Shown here in pieces: positions 50,847 to 59,983 of a stretch of DNA of 64,000 nt. A program made the translations under genes and the position numbers. The stretch is from NCBI RefSeq assembly GCF_003014485.1, contig NZ_PYGA01000014.1, forward strand, positions 1 through 64,000, in the 5' to 3' direction. The DNA comes from Murinocardiopsis flavida (GTDB lineage: Bacteria; Actinomycetota; Actinomycetes; Streptosporangiales; Streptosporangiaceae). Under the pieces are notes generated by a model. That model was given only the letters and a program-made list of their open reading frames with translations, made no database searches and was not told where the DNA came from. Position 1 is the stretch's first letter. The number at the start of each line of letters is the position of its first letter.

Positions 50847-52016
50847 ATGGACTACACGATCGTTGCCGTTGTCATCTTCGCCGTCGCCCTGCTGGTCTTC
50901 GGCGGTGCGTTCCTGATCAGGCCGCGCAGGCCGCAGGCGCCGGCCGAGCCCGGCGAGCGCCCCGAGGGCGCGGCGCCGTCGGCGACGGCCGAACCGGCCG
51001 AAGACGAGGAGGCCGCCGCGGCGGCCGACGCCACCGCGGGCGCCTCGCCCGCCGAGGCGCCCCCCGCGGCGCCGGAGGTCGAGACCCCGCCGCCCTCGGC
51101 GGGGCGGCTGGTCCGGCTGCGCGCGCGCCTGGCGCGCTCCCAGAACGTCTTCGGGCAGGGGCTGCTGAGCCTGCTGTCGGCCGACAAGCTCGACGACGAC
51201 AGCTGGGAGGAGATCGAGGACACCCTCATCACCGCCGACGTCGGCACCACCTCGGCGGCGCAGATCGTGGAGAGCCTGCGGACCAAGGTGAAGGTCCTGG
51301 GGACCCGCTCGCCCGAGGAGGTGCGCGGGCTGCTGCGCACCGAGCTCCTCGCCCAGCTCAACCCCGACCTCGACCGCACCGTGCGCACCGAGGGCCACAG
51401 CGGCACCCCCTCGGTGCTGATGGTCGTCGGCGTCAACGGCACCGGCAAGACCACCACCTCCGGCAAGCTCGCCCGGGTCCTCGTCGGCGACGGCCGCAGC
51501 GTCGTGCTCGGCGCCGCCGACACCTTCCGCGCGGCAGCCGCCGACCAGCTCGAAACGTGGGGCGCGCGGGTGGGCGCCCCCGTCGTCCGCAAGGACGAGG
51601 GCGCCGACCCCGCGAGCGTCGCCTACGACGCGGTCTCACGGGGCGTCGCCGACGGCGCCGACGCGGTCATCATCGACACCGCGGGGCGCCTGCACACCAA
51701 GGTCGGCCTCATGGACGAGCTCGGCAAGGTCAAGCGCGTCATCGAGAAGAAGTCGCAGGTCGACGAGGTCCTGCTGGTCCTCGACGCCACCACCGGGCAG
51801 AACGGGCTACGCCAGGCCCGCGTGTTCTCCGAGGTCGTCAACGTCACCGGCATCGTGCTCACCAAGCTCGACGGCACCGCCAAGGGCGGCATCATCATCC
51901 AGGTCCAGCGGGAGCTCGGCGTCCCCGTCAAGCTCGTGGGGCTCGGCGAGGGCCCCGACGACCTCGCGCCGTTCGACCCCGAGGCGTTCGTCGACGCGAT
52001 CCTCGACGCGGCCTGA
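50847..52016 (+). CDS. ftsY: Signal recognition particle receptor FtsY
   Basis: A 389-residue membrane-tethered SRP receptor. One N-terminal helix (TIVAVVIFAVALLVFGGAFLI) is followed by an acidic Pro/Ala/Glu linker to about residue 90 and an NG GTPase domain with G1 GVNGTGKTTT, then GAADTFRAAAADQLE, IIDTAGRLHTK and LTKLDGTAKGG. It docks Ffh-ribosome complexes at the membrane; Ffh is encoded 5 kb downstream. Confidence 0.97.
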   Translation: MDYTIVAVVIFAVALLVFGGAFLIRPRRPQAPAEPGERPEGAAPSATAEPAEDEEAAAAADATAGASPAEAPPAAPEVETPPPSAGRLVRLRARLARSQNVFGQGLLSLLSADKLDDDSWEEIEDTLITADVGTTSAAQIVESLRTKVKVLGTRSPEEVRGLLRTELLAQLNPDLDRTVRTEGHSGTPSVLMVVGVNGTGKTTTSGKLARVLVGDGRSVVLGAADTFRAAAADQLETWGARVGAPVVRKDEGADPASVAYDAVSRGVADGADAVIIDTAGRLHTKVGLMDELGKVKRVIEKKSQVDEVLLVLDATTGQNGLRQARVFSEVVNVTGIVLTKLDGTAKGGIIIQVQRELGVPVKLVGLGEGPDDLAPFDPEAFVDAILDAA

Positions 52017-52020
52017 GAGG

Positions 52021-52050
52021 GCCGCGGCACCGGGGGCCCGGTGCCGCGGC
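52021..52050. terminator. Bidirectional terminator between ftsY and the ABC-2 genes
   Basis: Thirteen-base arms (52021-52033 and 52038-52050) are perfectly complementary around a 4-base loop, between convergent stop codons. Confidence 0.85.
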
Positions 52051-52052
52051 GC

Positions 52053-52853
52053 TCACACGGCGACGTCGCGCCGGGCGAACACCCCCGCACCGAGCGCGAG
52101 CAGCACGGCCGGGACCGCCACCAGCACAGCGGTGAACCCGGCGTCGAATCCGTTGACCAGCGGTTCGGGGTCCTGCGCGTAGTAGAACGCCGACGCGAAC
52201 CGCAGCCACTCCAACTCCGCCACCTGCAACGCGAAGGTATTGCCGAGGTAGCCGACCACGGCGAGCACCGCCCCGGCCATGACGGCGTAGGACCGCCTGC
52301 CGGTGATCGCGCCCGCGGCGAAGGCGGCCGAGCCGTAGCTGAGGGCGATCAGCGTGAGCATGGCGCACGCGGCGAACAATCGGCCCGCCGGCAGGTCGAG
52401 CGTCAACGGGGTGTTGAGCGCCGCCAGCACGGCGAACATGGCGAGGCCGAGCAGGGCCATGATGAGCGCGACGGCGGCGAAGCGCTGCATCAGCACCGAG
52501 GTGCGGCGGACCGGGTGGGCGAGGAGCAGTTCGAGGCCGCCCTCCTCCTCGTCGCCGGCGATCGCGCGGGACCCGAACATGATGGCGGCGATGATCATGA
52601 GGACCGGGCCGAGGATCCCGAACACGGTGGCGCCCAGGTACCCCTCGGCGCTGCTGAAGTCGCTCCACCCCATCGCCTCGGTGAGACCCGCGGGCATGCT
52701 GTCCATCATCTCTTCGTAGGCGCCGCCCGCGTCCTTCATCGTCGGGAAGAACGAGCTGTACATCACGGTCACGGCGCTGATGCCGATGAGCCAGCCGAGG
52801 ACCGCGCGCCGGTGGTCCCGCAGGAACTTGCCGAAGACGCTACGCAGCAGCAT
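52053..52853 (-). CDS. ABC-2 type permease
   Basis: A 266-residue membrane protein with about six hydrophobic segments. LLRSVFGKFLRDHRRAVLGWLIGISAVTVMY opens the fold, and GSRAIAGDEEEGGLELLLAHPVRR is the typical ABC-2 element where the permease meets its ATPase. Its start overlaps the end of the ATPase gene by 14 bases. It would form an efflux pump for lipids, drugs or polymers; the cargo is unknown. ATG 52853 is the first codon before the conserved sequence. Confidence 0.85.
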   Translation of the reverse strand: MLLRSVFGKFLRDHRRAVLGWLIGISAVTVMYSSFFPTMKDAGGAYEEMMDSMPAGLTEAMGWSDFSSAEGYLGATVFGILGPVLMIIAAIMFGSRAIAGDEEEGGLELLLAHPVRRTSVLMQRFAAVALIMALLGLAMFAVLAALNTPLTLDLPAGRLFAACAMLTLIALSYGSAAFAAGAITGRRSYAVMAGAVLAVVGYLGNTFALQVAELEWLRFASAFYYAQDPEPLVNGFDAGFTAVLVAVPAVLLALGAGVFARRDVAV

Positions 52854-53790
52854 GGCGGTCGGCCCCCTCGATCCCGACGGTGCCGTCGGCACCGTTGCGG
52901 TTGTAGTGGTGGAAGAACAGCTCCTCCAGGTCGGGCTCCGTGCTGTCCAGGGACAGCACCGTGTAGCGCGCGGCGGCCTTGACCAGCGCGTCGGGGCTGC
53001 CGTCGACGGTGCAGCGGACGGAGTCGCCCTCGATGTGCAGTTCGCGGAGGTTGTCGATCGCGGTGAAGTCCTCGGCGCGGACACGCCCCGCGACGCGGAC
53101 GCGGAACTCGCGCACCATCCGGTCGCGCAGCGCGTCGATGTCCTCCACCGCGACGATGCGGCCGCCGCGGATCACCGCGGCCCTGTCGGCGACGTCCTGG
53201 ACCTCGCTGAGCACATGGGAGGACATGAACACGGTGCGGCCGTCCGCCCGGGCGCGGCGCACCATGGCGAGGAACTCCTGTTGCAGCAGGGGGTCGAGCC
53301 CGCTCGTGGGTTCGTCCAGGATGAGCAGGTCGGGGTCGTGCATGAACGCCTGGATCAGCCCGACCTTCTGCTTGTTGCCCTTCGACAGCCCGCGGACGGG
53401 CCTGGAGAGGTCCAGGTCGAGGCGCTCGGCCAGTGCCGAGATTCGGTGCTGCGGGACTCCGCCGCGCAGGTTGGCGAGGTGGGTGAGGAGTTCGCGGGCC
53501 GGCCGGCGGCTCACCATCGCCAGTTCACCGGGCAGGTAGCCGACCCTGCGGCGGATCGCCATGCCGTCGGCGCGGGTGTCGAGCCCGAAGACCCGCGACT
53601 CGCCGCCGGAGCGGCGGATGAGGTCGAGGAGGATCCGGATCGTGGTGGTCTTCCCCGATCCGTTGGGGCCGAGGAAGCCGAAGACCTCGCCTTCGTCGAC
53701 CTCCATGTCCAGGCCGAACAGGGCCTGGTGGCGCCCGTAGCGCTTGGTCAGGTTCGCCGTCGTGATGACCGGCCGGGTGGATGCGGACAT
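52840..53790 (-). CDS. ABC transporter ATP-binding protein (ABC-2 exporter)
   Basis: A 316-residue ATPase with Walker A LGPNGSGKTTT, signature LSKGNKQKVGL, Walker B LLILDEPTSGLD and the H-loop SSHVLSEV. It carries a C-terminal accessory region after the ATPase core, as in drug or lantibiotic-type exporters. It powers the permease encoded directly downstream. ATG 53790 is divergent from amtB across a 548-base gap. Confidence 0.9.
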   Translation of the reverse strand: MSASTRPVITTANLTKRYGRHQALFGLDMEVDEGEVFGFLGPNGSGKTTTIRILLDLIRRSGGESRVFGLDTRADGMAIRRRVGYLPGELAMVSRRPARELLTHLANLRGGVPQHRISALAERLDLDLSRPVRGLSKGNKQKVGLIQAFMHDPDLLILDEPTSGLDPLLQQEFLAMVRRARADGRTVFMSSHVLSEVQDVADRAAVIRGGRIVAVEDIDALRDRMVREFRVRVAGRVRAEDFTAIDNLRELHIEGDSVRCTVDGSPDALVKAAARYTVLSLDSTEPDLEELFFHHYNRNGADGTVGIEGADRHAAA

Positions 53791-54338
53791 GGTGGCAGTC
53801 CTTGTCGAGTCGCCGTACAGGCCGGTCCTCGTTCGACCGGGGGGCGGCCGCCGGCCGTGTCGCGGGTCGGCGGCGGACTCAGGGGCCGGCCGCGCGCGCG
53901 GACCGGTCCTGGGGACTCCCGGAGTACGGCGGTGTGCGCGGCGTACCCGGGCCCGGTGGTGCGGGCGGGTCCCGCTGGCTCTGTGGCCGTTCCGATTCGG
54001 TACGCATCGCTCGCAACGCTCGTTGTCCTCCGCGGGATCTTCCCGCACTGCGATTCTGCGCCTCTCCGGCCGATTAGTAGAGGCCCCGGCGCCGTTTCTT
54101 AACGGCTTCCTGACAGCACGCGCCCGCCGCGGCGCGTCTCCGGGGCCGGTGCCGCAGTTCACCCGGACGTAACGCGCCGCCCGGTGTCTTTACGTGCGCG
54201 AAACAGCCCCGGCGGCGCTGGGAAACACGGCCGGACCACGATTCCGCCAGTGGTGGTCCCTGGCGAGCCCGACGACGTGCCCCGAGGAATGGCCCGCATC
54301 CGACGAACGACGATCCCCCGCACGACCCTGGAGGCGAC
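53791..54338. promoter_or_regulatory. Divergent region between the ABC-2 genes and amtB
   Basis: This 548-base gap has no convincing gene. It should hold the ABC-2 operon promoter (minus strand) and the amtB promoter. A GlnR-box-like element lies at 54169-54204. The stretch 54000-54110 is AT-richer, as promoter DNA often is here. Confidence 0.4.
54169..54204 (+). promoter_or_regulatory. GlnR-box-like element upstream of amtB
   Basis: TTTAC (54189-54193), six bases and GAAAC (54200-54204) match the actinobacterial GlnR box GTNAC-N6-GAAAC except for the first base. A second half-site GTAAC lies at 54169-54173. The spacing to the second half-site is 20 rather than the usual 22 bases, so confidence is moderate. 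amtB is a standard GlnR target. Confidence 0.5.
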
Positions 54339-55670
54339 GTGGAGAACCTCGACACGGGCACGACCGCGTGGCTGCTCATCAGCGCCGCGCTGGTCATGCT
54401 CATGACACCGGGACTGGCCTTCTTCTACGGCGGCATGTCCCGTGCCAAGAGCGTCCTGAACATGATGCTGATGAGCTTCGCGAGCATCGCCATCGTCAGC
54501 GTGCTCTGGGTGGCCGTCGGCTACTCCCTGACCTACGGCGAGGGCTACGGCGCGCTCTCCGGCTTCATCGGCGGGCTCGGCGACGCCGGGGTGTCGAACA
54601 TGATCGGCGCCGTCGACGAAGAGGGCGGCTACCCGCTCATGGTCGACGTCGGCTTCCAGATGATGTTCGCCGTCATCACCGTCGCGCTGATCAGCGGCGC
54701 CATCGCCGACCGCGCCAAGTTCGGCGCGTGGCTGCTGTTCGCCCCGCTGTGGGCGCTGCTCGTCTACTTCCCCGTCGCGCACTGGGTGTGGGGCGGCGGC
54801 TGGTTCGACGCGCTCTCCGGCCTCGGCGCCGACGTGGTCGACTTCGCCGGCGGCACGGCGGTGCACATCAACGCCGGGGCGGCCGCCCTCGCGCTGACCT
54901 TCGTCCTCGGCCGCCGCAAGGGCTTCGGCGCCGAGTCGATGCGCCCGCACAACCTCCCGTTCGTGCTGCTCGGCGCGGCGCTGCTGTGGTTCGGCTGGTT
55001 CGGCTTCAACGCGGGCTCCGCCTATGCCGCCGACGCCACCGCGGGCCTCGCCCTGGTGAACACGCAGGTCGCCACCGCGGCGGCGACCGGGGCGTGGATG
55101 CTGGTCGAGCGCCTCCGCTACGGCAAGGTCACCGCGCTCGGCTTCGCCTCGGGCGCGATCGCCGGCCTGGTCGCCATCACCCCGGCCGCCGCGAACCTGA
55201 CCCCCATGGGGGCGATCGCGCTGGGCCTGGTCGCCGGCGGAGTCTGCGCCTACGCGATCAGCTGGAAGTACAAGTTCAAGTACGACGACGCGCTCGACGT
55301 CGTCGGCATCCACATGGTCGGCGGCATCATCGGCTCGCTGGCGCTGGGCGTCATCGCGTCGTCGGTCACCGGCGAGGGCGCCCCCGACGGCCTGCTCTAC
55401 GGCGGGACCCCGATGTTCCTGGTGGTGCAGTTGATCGCGGTCCTCGCGACCATCGCCTACTCCTTCACGGTGACATGGGTCATCGCCAAGCTGATCGACC
55501 TCGCGATGGGCTTCCGGATCCCCGAGCACGTGGAGACCAACGGCCTCGACAGCGAACTGCACGCGGAGGACGCCTACGCCTTCGACGAGCTCGACGCCGA
55601 GGAGCTCACCGGCCTCTCCTCGCCGACGCCTCCGGGCGAGGAGGCGGCCTCACAGCAGGTGCGCAGCTAG
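54339..55670 (+). CDS. amtB: Ammonium transporter
   Basis: A 443-residue Amt protein with about eleven membrane helices. TAWLLISAALVMLMTPGLAFFYGG is the typical start; the pore twin His lie in VHINAGAAALAL and VGIHMVGGIIGSL, and FGWFGFNAGSA is also a family motif. The cytoplasmic tail (after about 400) is acidic and longer than in short Amt proteins. GTG 54339 follows GGAGG. In Streptomyces this position between ftsY and ffh carries amtB-glnK-glnD; here neither glnK nor glnD follows. Confidence 0.96.
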   Translation: MENLDTGTTAWLLISAALVMLMTPGLAFFYGGMSRAKSVLNMMLMSFASIAIVSVLWVAVGYSLTYGEGYGALSGFIGGLGDAGVSNMIGAVDEEGGYPLMVDVGFQMMFAVITVALISGAIADRAKFGAWLLFAPLWALLVYFPVAHWVWGGGWFDALSGLGADVVDFAGGTAVHINAGAAALALTFVLGRRKGFGAESMRPHNLPFVLLGAALLWFGWFGFNAGSAYAADATAGLALVNTQVATAAATGAWMLVERLRYGKVTALGFASGAIAGLVAITPAAANLTPMGAIALGLVAGGVCAYAISWKYKFKYDDALDVVGIHMVGGIIGSLALGVIASSVTGEGAPDGLLYGGTPMFLVVQLIAVLATIAYSFTVTWVIAKLIDLAMGFRIPEHVETNGLDSELHAEDAYAFDELDAEELTGLSSPTPPGEEAASQQVRS

Positions 55671-56063
55671 GTCTCTTCGACGGCGAGGAGGCCGGCCGCA
55701 CCACGACGGCTGTGAGGTGTGTTACCGGCCCGGCGGGTTCCCCCGCCGGGCCGGACGTATGCCCGGGCCCGTTGACGGTGCGGGTGGCCGGAATGGGCCT
55801 GCGGCCGGTATGGGACGGCGGGCGGGGCGCGCTCGCCCGGTGCGCCTTTCGTGATGAGGCATTTACCGGGCATTACTCTCAGGTTCGCTAGGCTTGCGCA
55901 GCAGGCGGGCGGATCCGCCTTCCGCGTTGTGCGCGTTGGGGCGCCGTACTATGGCCCGCATCGGGCAACGTCCGTCCTGCTGTCGCCCGGAGCCGGCTGC
56001 GGCTCCGGTGCGTCCAAGGTTTCTCGACACACATTCAGTACCCCTTGGCAGGGGCCAGGAGGC
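55671..56063 (+). promoter_or_regulatory. Intergenic region with a structured leader of the next lipoprotein
   Basis: This 393-base gap begins with the amtB terminator (55725-55754). TAGGCT (55889-55894) and TACTAT (about 55950) are possible -10 elements, followed by a leader of 110-165 bases with GC-rich stems. No ORF or known riboswitch is recognised in it. Confidence 0.4.
55725..55754 (+). terminator. Terminator of amtB
   Basis: Thirteen-base arms (55725-55737 and 55742-55754) pair perfectly around TTCC. Confidence 0.85.
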
Positions 56064-57260
56064 ATGATGGCGCCGGCACGACCCTCACAGCGGCGATCGC
56101 ACGGGCCGCTCACTCTCGCGGCGGCATCGACCGTTCTCGCACTCGGCCTGACCGGGTGTTCCCTCGACCTCAGCCACCTCGCTCCCGGTGGCCTGGGATC
56201 CTCGCCCTCGCCGACCCCGGTCGCCGCCGGCCCGGTGGCGAAGGACGCCATGGCGACCCTCGCCGAGGCCCCCGCCGTCGCGGTGCAGGGCCAGACCGCC
56301 GACTCCGGCGGCCAGCCGCGCGAGACCACCCTGACCGTCGCCGACTCCGGTGCCGCCTCCGGCACCGTCGACGTCGAGGGCTCCGAGGTCAAGGTCATCG
56401 AGATCGACCAGCAGCTCTACGTGTCGGGCGACGACGCGTTCTGGCTCGGGCAGTCGGCGTTCAACCCCGACTCCGACAGCTACGCCGACAACTGGGTGCG
56501 GGTCAAGCCCGATGTGCTCGGCATCGACCCCCAGGCGGTCCTGGCCCCCGCGCAGCTCGCCGAGATCATCACCGGGATGATCCCGGAGAAGGGCAAGGCC
56601 GTCGAGGAGAAGCTCGACGGCAAGGCCGTCTACCGCATCGACCTCGGCAAGAAGAACAAGATCTGGGTCACCAAGGAGAAGCCGCACACGCTGCTGCGCA
56701 TGGAGATCGAGGAGCTCGCCCCGGTCGAGGGCGGCGACCTCACCACGCGCACCCAGATGAACGTGAGCACGCCCGCGGCGGCCGACATCGAGAAGATGTA
56801 CGACGACATCGCCTCGACCGTCAAGGACGACCTCGGGAGCTCGCGCGACTCCCGCATCGAGGTCACCTGGGACGGTCAGCTCGACATGAAGTGCCAGACC
56901 GGCGGCAAGTGCAGTGTCACCGGCAAGGTCAAGGACAACGGCGTCGCCGCCGACGGCGAGGACAAGATCCAGGTGCGCATGGACGCCAAGTTCACCAACT
57001 CCTCGCTGGGCGACAAGAAGTGCGACGACTCCGGGACCCTCGAAGTCGGCGGCACGACCTCGCTCTCGTGCAGCGTCGACTACGCCTTGGCGGCGAGCAC
57101 CAACCCGCAGAGCTACCAGATCAACGGCGAGGGCCTGCTCTCGACCCGCGGCGTCAGCGGCAAGGGCAAGGACGCGCTGGCGAAGAAGGTCAAGGAGCAG
57201 CGCAAGACCACATTGGAGAAGGCGGGCGGCGCCCCCGCGAGCCCGTCCGAGGGCAACTGA
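56064..57260 (+). CDS. Large secreted lipoprotein of unknown function (LppX/LprG-like architecture)
   Basis: A 398-residue lipoprotein. The signal ends in lipobox LTGC near residue 32, then a Ser/Pro linker and two beta-rich halves: residues about 55-240 (TLTVADSGAASGTVDVEG, VKVIEIDQQLYVSGDDAFWLGQSAFNPDSDSYADNWVRV) and 270-360 with four Cys (CQTGGKC, KCDDSG, LSCSVD). The first half has the concave-sheet layout of LppX/LprAFG-type carriers, but I am not sure of homology; the second half looks like a separate disulphide-bonded domain. ATG 56064 follows AGGAGG. It stands alone and ends in a strong terminator. Confidence 0.75.
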   Translation: MMAPARPSQRRSHGPLTLAAASTVLALGLTGCSLDLSHLAPGGLGSSPSPTPVAAGPVAKDAMATLAEAPAVAVQGQTADSGGQPRETTLTVADSGAASGTVDVEGSEVKVIEIDQQLYVSGDDAFWLGQSAFNPDSDSYADNWVRVKPDVLGIDPQAVLAPAQLAEIITGMIPEKGKAVEEKLDGKAVYRIDLGKKNKIWVTKEKPHTLLRMEIEELAPVEGGDLTTRTQMNVSTPAAADIEKMYDDIASTVKDDLGSSRDSRIEVTWDGQLDMKCQTGGKCSVTGKVKDNGVAADGEDKIQVRMDAKFTNSSLGDKKCDDSGTLEVGGTTSLSCSVDYALAASTNPQSYQINGEGLLSTRGVSGKGKDALAKKVKEQRKTTLEKAGGAPASPSEGN

Positions 57261-57273
57261 TCCGGGACCACTC

Positions 57274-57303
57274 GCGCCACCGGGCCCCCGCGCCCGGTGG
57301 CGC
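57274..57303 (+). terminator. Terminator of the lipoprotein gene
   Basis: Twelve-base arms (57274-57285 and 57292-57303) pair perfectly around a 6-base loop. Confidence 0.8.
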
Positions 57304-57405
57304 AGCGGAGGGAGGTGCCCGGCGCGCGCGTTCCGGGCCCCTCGTCGGCGTCCCGAGCGGATACCCTAGGAAGCCACTCCCGAGATTGAAGGACGGGACA
57401 CCCTC

Positions 57406-59004
57406 GTGTTCGAAACGCTTTCCGACCGGCTGACTTCGGTCTTCTCCTCGCTGCGCGGCAAGGGCCGGCTCTCCGAGGAGGACATCGACAAGACGGCGCG
57501 CGAGATCCGCCTCGCGCTGCTCGAAGCCGACGTCGCGCTGCCCGTGGTGCGGGCGTTCATCGCGAAGGTCAAGGAGCGGGCCCGCGGCGAAGAGGTCTCC
57601 AAGGCGCTCAACCCCGCGCAGCAGGTCATCAAGATCGTCAACGAGGAGCTCGTCGAGATCCTCGGCGGCGAGACCCGCGAGATCCGCCACGCCAAGAACG
57701 CCCCGACCGTCATCATGCTCGCCGGCCTCCAGGGCTCCGGCAAGACCACGCTCGCCGGCAAGATCGTCAAGTGGCTCGCCGACCAGCGCAACACCCCGCT
57801 GCTGGTGGCGTGCGACCTCCAGCGCCCCAACGCGGTGACCCAGCTCCAGGTCGTGGGGCAGCGGGCGAGCGTGCCGGTGTTCGCGCCGCAGCCCGGCAAC
57901 GGCGTGGGCGACCCCGTCGAGGTGGCCCGCCAGTCCGTCGAGCACGCGCGGCTCAACAACAACAACTTCGTCATCATCGACACCGCCGGGCGCCTCGGCG
58001 TCGACGCCGAGATGATGCAGCAGGCCGCCGACATCCGCGACGCGGTCCAGCCCGACGAGATCCTGTTCGTGGTCGACGCCATGATCGGCCAGGACGCCGT
58101 CAACACCGCGCAGGCGTTCCTCGACGGCGTCGGCTACGACGCCGTCGCGCTCACCAAGCTCGACGGCGACGCCCGCGGCGGCGCCGCGCTGTCCATCCGG
58201 CACATCACCGGGCGCCCCATCATGTTCGCGTCCACCGGCGAGAAGCTGGAGGACTTCGACCTCTTCCACCCCGACCGCATGGCGTCGCGCATCCTCGACA
58301 TGGGCGACGTCCTCACCCTGATCGAGCAGGCGCAGCGCACGTTCGAGCAGGACGAGGTCGAGGAGATGGCGGGCGCGCTGGCGTCCGACACCGACTTCAC
58401 CCTCGACGACTTCCTCAAGCAGATGCAGATGGTGCGGCGCATGGGCCCCATCAGCAACCTGCTCGGCATGATGCCCGGCATGGGGCAGATGCGCGACCAG
58501 ATCAACGACGTCGACGACAAGGATCTCGACCGCATCACCGCCATCATCCGGTCGATGACCCCGGGCGAGCGGTTGAACCCGAAGCTCATCAACGGCTCGC
58601 GGCGGCTGCGCATCGCCAACGGGTCGGGCGTCCAGGTGAGCGACGTCAACGGCCTGGTCACGCGTTTCTTCGAGGCGCAGAAGATGCTGAAGCAGATGAA
58701 GAACGGCGGCATGCCCGGTATGCCGGGGATGCCGGGCATGGGCGGCGGCAAGAAGAAGGCCGCCAAGGCCCAGGCCAAGAAGGTGAAGAAGGGCAAGCAG
58801 CGCAGCGGCAACCCGCTCAAGGCCAAGCAGCAGGAGGCCGACCGCGCGGCCGAGCGCGAGCGTCGGCGCGAAGAGGGCCCGGCCGAGCAGGGCGGGCCGA
58901 AGCTCCCGCCCGGGTTCGGCGGCGGCGCGCCCACGCTGCCCCCGGGGTTCGGCGGCGGCAACGCCCCCGACCTCTCCGACTTCAAGCTGCCCAAGCAGAA
59001 GTAG
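57406..59004 (+). CDS. ffh: Signal recognition particle protein Ffh
   Basis: A 532-residue SRP GTPase. G1 GLQGSGKTTLAGK (about residues 107-119), DLQRPNAVTQL, IIDTAGRLGVDAEM, ALTKLDGDARGGAAL and the Met-rich M domain that binds 4.5S RNA and signal peptides (DFLKQMQMVRRMGPISNLLGMMPGMG). The C terminus carries GMPGMPGMPGMG and a long Lys/Ala then Pro/Gly tail (residues 445-532), longer than usual. GTG 57406 fits the conserved start. TACCCT at 57362-57367 is a possible -10. Confidence 0.97.
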   Translation: MFETLSDRLTSVFSSLRGKGRLSEEDIDKTAREIRLALLEADVALPVVRAFIAKVKERARGEEVSKALNPAQQVIKIVNEELVEILGGETREIRHAKNAPTVIMLAGLQGSGKTTLAGKIVKWLADQRNTPLLVACDLQRPNAVTQLQVVGQRASVPVFAPQPGNGVGDPVEVARQSVEHARLNNNNFVIIDTAGRLGVDAEMMQQAADIRDAVQPDEILFVVDAMIGQDAVNTAQAFLDGVGYDAVALTKLDGDARGGAALSIRHITGRPIMFASTGEKLEDFDLFHPDRMASRILDMGDVLTLIEQAQRTFEQDEVEEMAGALASDTDFTLDDFLKQMQMVRRMGPISNLLGMMPGMGQMRDQINDVDDKDLDRITAIIRSMTPGERLNPKLINGSRRLRIANGSGVQVSDVNGLVTRFFEAQKMLKQMKNGGMPGMPGMPGMGGGKKKAAKAQAKKVKKGKQRSGNPLKAKQQEADRAAERERRREEGPAEQGGPKLPPGFGGGAPTLPPGFGGGNAPDLSDFKLPKQK

Positions 59005-59005
59005 C

Positions 59006-59031
59006 CCGGCGCCCCCGCGCGGGGGCGCCGG
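59006..59031 (+). terminator. Terminator of ffh
   Basis: Eleven-base arms (59006-59016 and 59021-59031) pair perfectly around a 4-base loop just after the stop codon. Confidence 0.8.
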
Positions 59032-59139
59032 TCACCCGGTGTGTTCGATCCGACCCGCCGAGCCCGCTCAAGTGGCACCTCGGCCCTCTGAACGTCTGGC
59101 ACAATTGACAGGCGACTAACGGTGCGCGGGACGGCCCTC

Positions 59140-59210
59140 TACCTTGCCGGCGCATCCACGTCCACAGCCCAGCGGTACTCCACAACCCCACGTGGACGTC
59201 GGCGCTGGGC
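59140..59210 (+). promoter_or_regulatory. rpsP 5' leader with mutually exclusive complementary arms
   Basis: TACCTT (59140-59145) is a good -10, so the mRNA should start near 59152. Four arms follow in interleaved order: ACGTCCAC (59158-59165), GCCCAGCG (59167-59174), GTGGACGT (59192-59199) and CGCTGGGC (59203-59210). Arm one pairs exactly with three, and two with four, so the two 8-base stems cannot form together as simple hairpins. The second ends 16 bases before the ribosome-binding site. This looks like a regulatory switch. Confidence 0.6.
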
Positions 59211-59241
59211 GATCACGCCGTTTTCAGGAGAATCCACACCC

Positions 59242-59685
59242 GTGGCTGTCAAGATCAAACTCAAGCGTATGGGCAAGATCCGTACGCCGCAGTACCGCAT
59301 CGTCATCGCCGACTCGCACACGAAGCGCGACGGCAAGGCCATCGAGGAGATCGGCCACTACCACCCGCAGGAGGAGCCGAGCTTCATCCAGGTGAACTCC
59401 GAGCGGGTGCAGTACTGGCTGTCCGTGGGCGCGCAGCCCACCGACCCGGTGTCGCACATCCTCAAGCTCACGGGCGACTGGCAGAAGTTCAAGGGCCTCC
59501 CGGCCCCCGCGCCGCTGAAGGTCGCCGAGCCGGTCGACGGCGAGGCGAAGGAGGCCGAGTTCCAGGCGGCCCTGAAGGAACTGGTCCTGCCCGAGAACTC
59601 GGCGAAGGACAAGCGCAACAAGAAGGCCGAAAAGGCCGAGGACAAGCCGGCCGAGGCGGAGAAGAAGCCCGAGGGCGAGGAATAA
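59242..59685 (+). CDS. rpsP: Ribosomal protein S16
   Basis: A 147-residue S16. The core [30 protein letters not shown] is canonical (residues 2-31), followed by the usual actinobacterial extension ending in a charged Lys/Glu/Ala tail ([20 protein letters not shown]). GTG 59242 follows CAGGAG. It begins the rpsP-khpA pair. Confidence 0.97.
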   Translation: MAVKIKLKRMGKIRTPQYRIVIADSHTKRDGKAIEEIGHYHPQEEPSFIQVNSERVQYWLSVGAQPTDPVSHILKLTGDWQKFKGLPAPAPLKVAEPVDGEAKEAEFQAALKELVLPENSAKDKRNKKAEKAEDKPAEAEKKPEGEE

Positions 59686-59686
59686 A

Positions 59687-59929
59687 GTGCTGGAAGAGGC
59701 GCTTGAGCACCTGGTCAAAGGGATCGTCGAGAATCCCGATGACGTCAATGTGCGAGCCCGCAGGCTGCGCAAGGGCAAGGTGCTCGAAGTCCGGGTCCAT
59801 CCCGATGATCTCGGGAAGGTGATCGGCCGCAACGGCCGTACCGCCAAGTCGCTGCGGACCGTCGTCGGTTCGCTGGCCGGCGGGCGCTACGTCCGTGTCG
59901 ATCTGCTGGATCTGCACGAAGTCCGCTGA
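59687..59929 (+). CDS. khpA: KH-domain RNA-binding protein KhpA
   Basis: An 80-residue single KH-domain protein: LVKGIVENPDDVNVRARRLRKGKVLEVRVHPDDLGKVIGRNGRTAKSLRTVV contains the GxxG loop (GRNG). It binds RNA, usually as a partner of KhpB/Jag in cell-size and translation control. GTG 59687 is one base past the rpsP stop codon. A very strong hairpin follows before rimM. Confidence 0.95.
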   Translation: MLEEALEHLVKGIVENPDDVNVRARRLRKGKVLEVRVHPDDLGKVIGRNGRTAKSLRTVVGSLAGGRYVRVDLLDLHEVR

Positions 59930-59983
59930 TCCGCGCCCACAGACCCGTCGGCTCCGGTCGACGCCCATGCGGTATGCGCTGGT

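Noticed and set aside
59158-59210. H-type pseudoknot in the rpsP leader
   Set aside because: The connecting loops (1 and 3 bases) are too short to cross 8-base stems, so I prefer two mutually exclusive hairpins.
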